NCBI GenBank assembly: GCA_932294295.1
Contig: OW028573.1
Location: forward strand, 61,233,829-61,297,828
Source of the DNA: Alitta virens
Lineage: Eukaryota > Annelida > Polychaeta > Phyllodocida > Nereididae
Reading direction: 5' to 3'
DNA length: 64,000 bases
The notes under the pieces were generated by a model. The model made no database searches. It was not told where the DNA came from and saw nothing but the letters and a program-made list of their open reading frames with translations. Both the position numbers and the translations under genes were made by a program. Position 1 is the first letter of the stretch. Every line of letters starts with the position of its first letter. Shown piece by piece: positions 62,190 through 64,000 of this stretch.

Positions 62190-64000
62190 CGTATTGATGG
62201 ATGACTTGACCACAAATCATGAATCTTGATTGCCTAATATAAAAAATGTCAGTCCATCTGATTCAACTGATTTAAAAAGAATTTGCTGGTGAAGAAAAAC
62301 TACATCTCTCATGATTTCTGTGCATGTAATGTTGTTCTTCTGGTAAAAACTAACATGACAAAGAACTGCATTCGCTGACACAACACCAACATTTCATTAG
62401 TTCTTTGATAGCATCAACAGCTGGTTTCAGGTCTGATATCACTGGTTTGAAATTGACATTCTCTAACTTCCATCCAGTGGAGATAGGATTTCAGAGTTTG
62501 CACCAGGGCACAACACATTAAGGGCTTGGTATGATGCCCTCAAACGTTAATACTTCAGAATTGACCAAGTTAGAGGTATGTAACTTATGAGTTTCTGGGC
62601 TTTCTCTAATAAGAGATGCCACATAGTCTTGGCAAGAAAGCCATGAGGACAGTGAAGTGCATAAAAAATTCCTCTAGACCAAACAAAAGAATTCTTCGGA
62701 TTGTGCATTGCTATCCATCATGTTAGTTTGTCTTTGCCAGCATTGAGACATTAGACAATCATTAGACAGTCAGATATAGTAAAAGCATAGAATTCAGGAA
62801 GACTGTACAATATCTAGTCCAGCTGCCTCATAGACGGCTTTTGTAGAATGGTTGCATTGCCTTTCACCATCACTCTAAACTGAGGGTTGAAAAAATGACA
62901 AGAGGGTTGTCCTATGCAGCAAGTTAATTCCTTGTTTAAGTAGAGTGCAGAACCTGTTACTAGAAATAGCACACGCCTACACCCCTCATGCAGCTAGATT
63001 ATTCATTTCTCACGATATACAACACTTTTCTGGCCTGCAAAAACATATTCCAGGTACAAAAATATGATATGATGGCATGGATGATAAGCAGGGCATATGC
63101 TTTCTCATGATTGCTCTCCAGTTTTGCAATGTTTTTCCCATTTGACTACACATTTTTCTTTACGGCCACCAGTGAAGATTTGGTTTAAGTATTATCACAC
63201 TCTAGAGAAGTCTTTGTTGTCGGTCACTTCATAACTGCATGCATGTTATTGCTTGCCATGGCGCAAACCTATCCCTTTGTTTGAGAGACTTTCCAACATC
63301 TATGGTGTATGAATAAAGATGATATAAAGATCAAAATACAAGATGCACCACATTGTACTTCTGGCTTAAGCTGAATGTACCAGATTCCCACTACGTTACG
63401 AACAGACACACACGGATCACTCCGGATTAATCGGCAATGGTCGGCACAATTCTGGATGGAGAATTGTCTAAGTGGGAATTGGGCTTTACTGATTGTATTT
63501 TTTTAGATGGTTGGCGGAGCATAACGGTGAAAATATTTTACTTCGTCTCTTAATATTGGAATATCTCGGCACCCATTAAATTGCTGTTATGCACATTTCT
63601 GAAAAATGTTTAGATGGAACTTTCCCATTTTTTGTTGTGAAAGATACTTCAGGTGTTTACTACATGCTATAATTTGTTAAGAAGTATTATAAGCATGTTT
63701 TGCCATTACAAAAGTTTAAAAAAGAAATGAAAAAATGGCATTATTTATTACCTCACCAATATAAAACAAAAATGAACTTTTAGCAGGCACAGGTTTTTAC
63801 AAAGATAAGTGAAATGTAGCTAGAATTCAGCTTGCACCCTTATCACATTTTTCTCAGTTTAACAGATCTTTAAGGTAAGAAAAACCTAGATTCTGAAAGC
63901 ATTACCTTGCTAGCGATATAAAAACTGGTCTGTTGGCTATCAAGTAAATAGAGTTTTTCTCAAGTAAATGGGCCAGTTTGCAAAAATTAAGCAATGAAAC
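62190..64000. other. Unassigned sequence
   Basis: No frame above 60 codons. A small hAT-like MITE lies at 63388, and a repeat shared with 54.55 kb lies at the window edge. Confidence 0.4.
63388..63487. mobile_element. Small hAT-like MITE
   Basis: Ends CAGATTCCCACT and AGTGGGAATTGGG are near-inverse. The core has GGATCACTCCGGATTAATC, resembling the 49.7-kb block. Confidence 0.42.

Overview
The window looks like non-coding-rich nuclear DNA from an invertebrate animal, probably marine. It is AT-rich. Long reading frames are rare, introns follow GT-AG rules, and the sequence is crowded with non-LTR retrotransposons (LINEs), tRNA-derived SINEs, palindromic MITEs and simple repeats. There are no bacterial operons, no rRNA and no intact tRNA gene that I could support. 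I cannot name the species.

The best candidate for a complete host gene is on the minus strand, from about 43.5 kb down to 29.9 kb. I assembled it by hand from splice signals. A CRE-rich, TATA-like promoter precedes a 25-nt coding start exon, a 12.4-kb intron, a 70-nt exon, a 365-nt intron, a 556-nt final exon and an AATAAA signal. The phases fit and give a 216-residue secreted, cysteine-rich, prohormone-like protein that I cannot assign to a family. Its large first intron holds several mobile elements and a degenerate tandem array (unit about 350 bp) in which each unit carries an RFX/X-box-like palindrome.

Region by region: 0-9 kb has a SINE cluster, a LINE 3' fragment, a palindromic MITE and a relic of a quinone-oxidoreductase-like exon. 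9-17 kb has more foldback elements, a possible signal-peptide exon, a long TAG microsatellite and a minisatellite of palindromic 21-bp units. 17-24 kb is a LINE graveyard headed by one 815-codon reverse-transcriptase frame with its 3' tail, followed by three SINE or LINE pieces. 24-30 kb has a nested SINE-in-SINE with a target-site duplication, a degenerate repeat field, and a 1.37-kb DNA transposon with long terminal inverted repeats that itself contains a MITE. 30-43.5 kb is the secreted-protein gene. 43.5-51 kb is non-genic, with several TIR elements. 51-53.3 kb carries minus-strand exons of a GABA-B-type (class C) receptor. 55-59 kb has two decayed LINE copies and a perfect 205-bp inverted repeat. 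60-61 kb holds a plus-strand GABA-B-receptor-like pseudogene. The rest is SINEs and unassigned AT-rich sequence.

The host genes do not form a pathway that can be read from this window. The two GABA-B-like loci may be products of one expanded receptor family. Family names come from remembered conserved motifs, not from searches.
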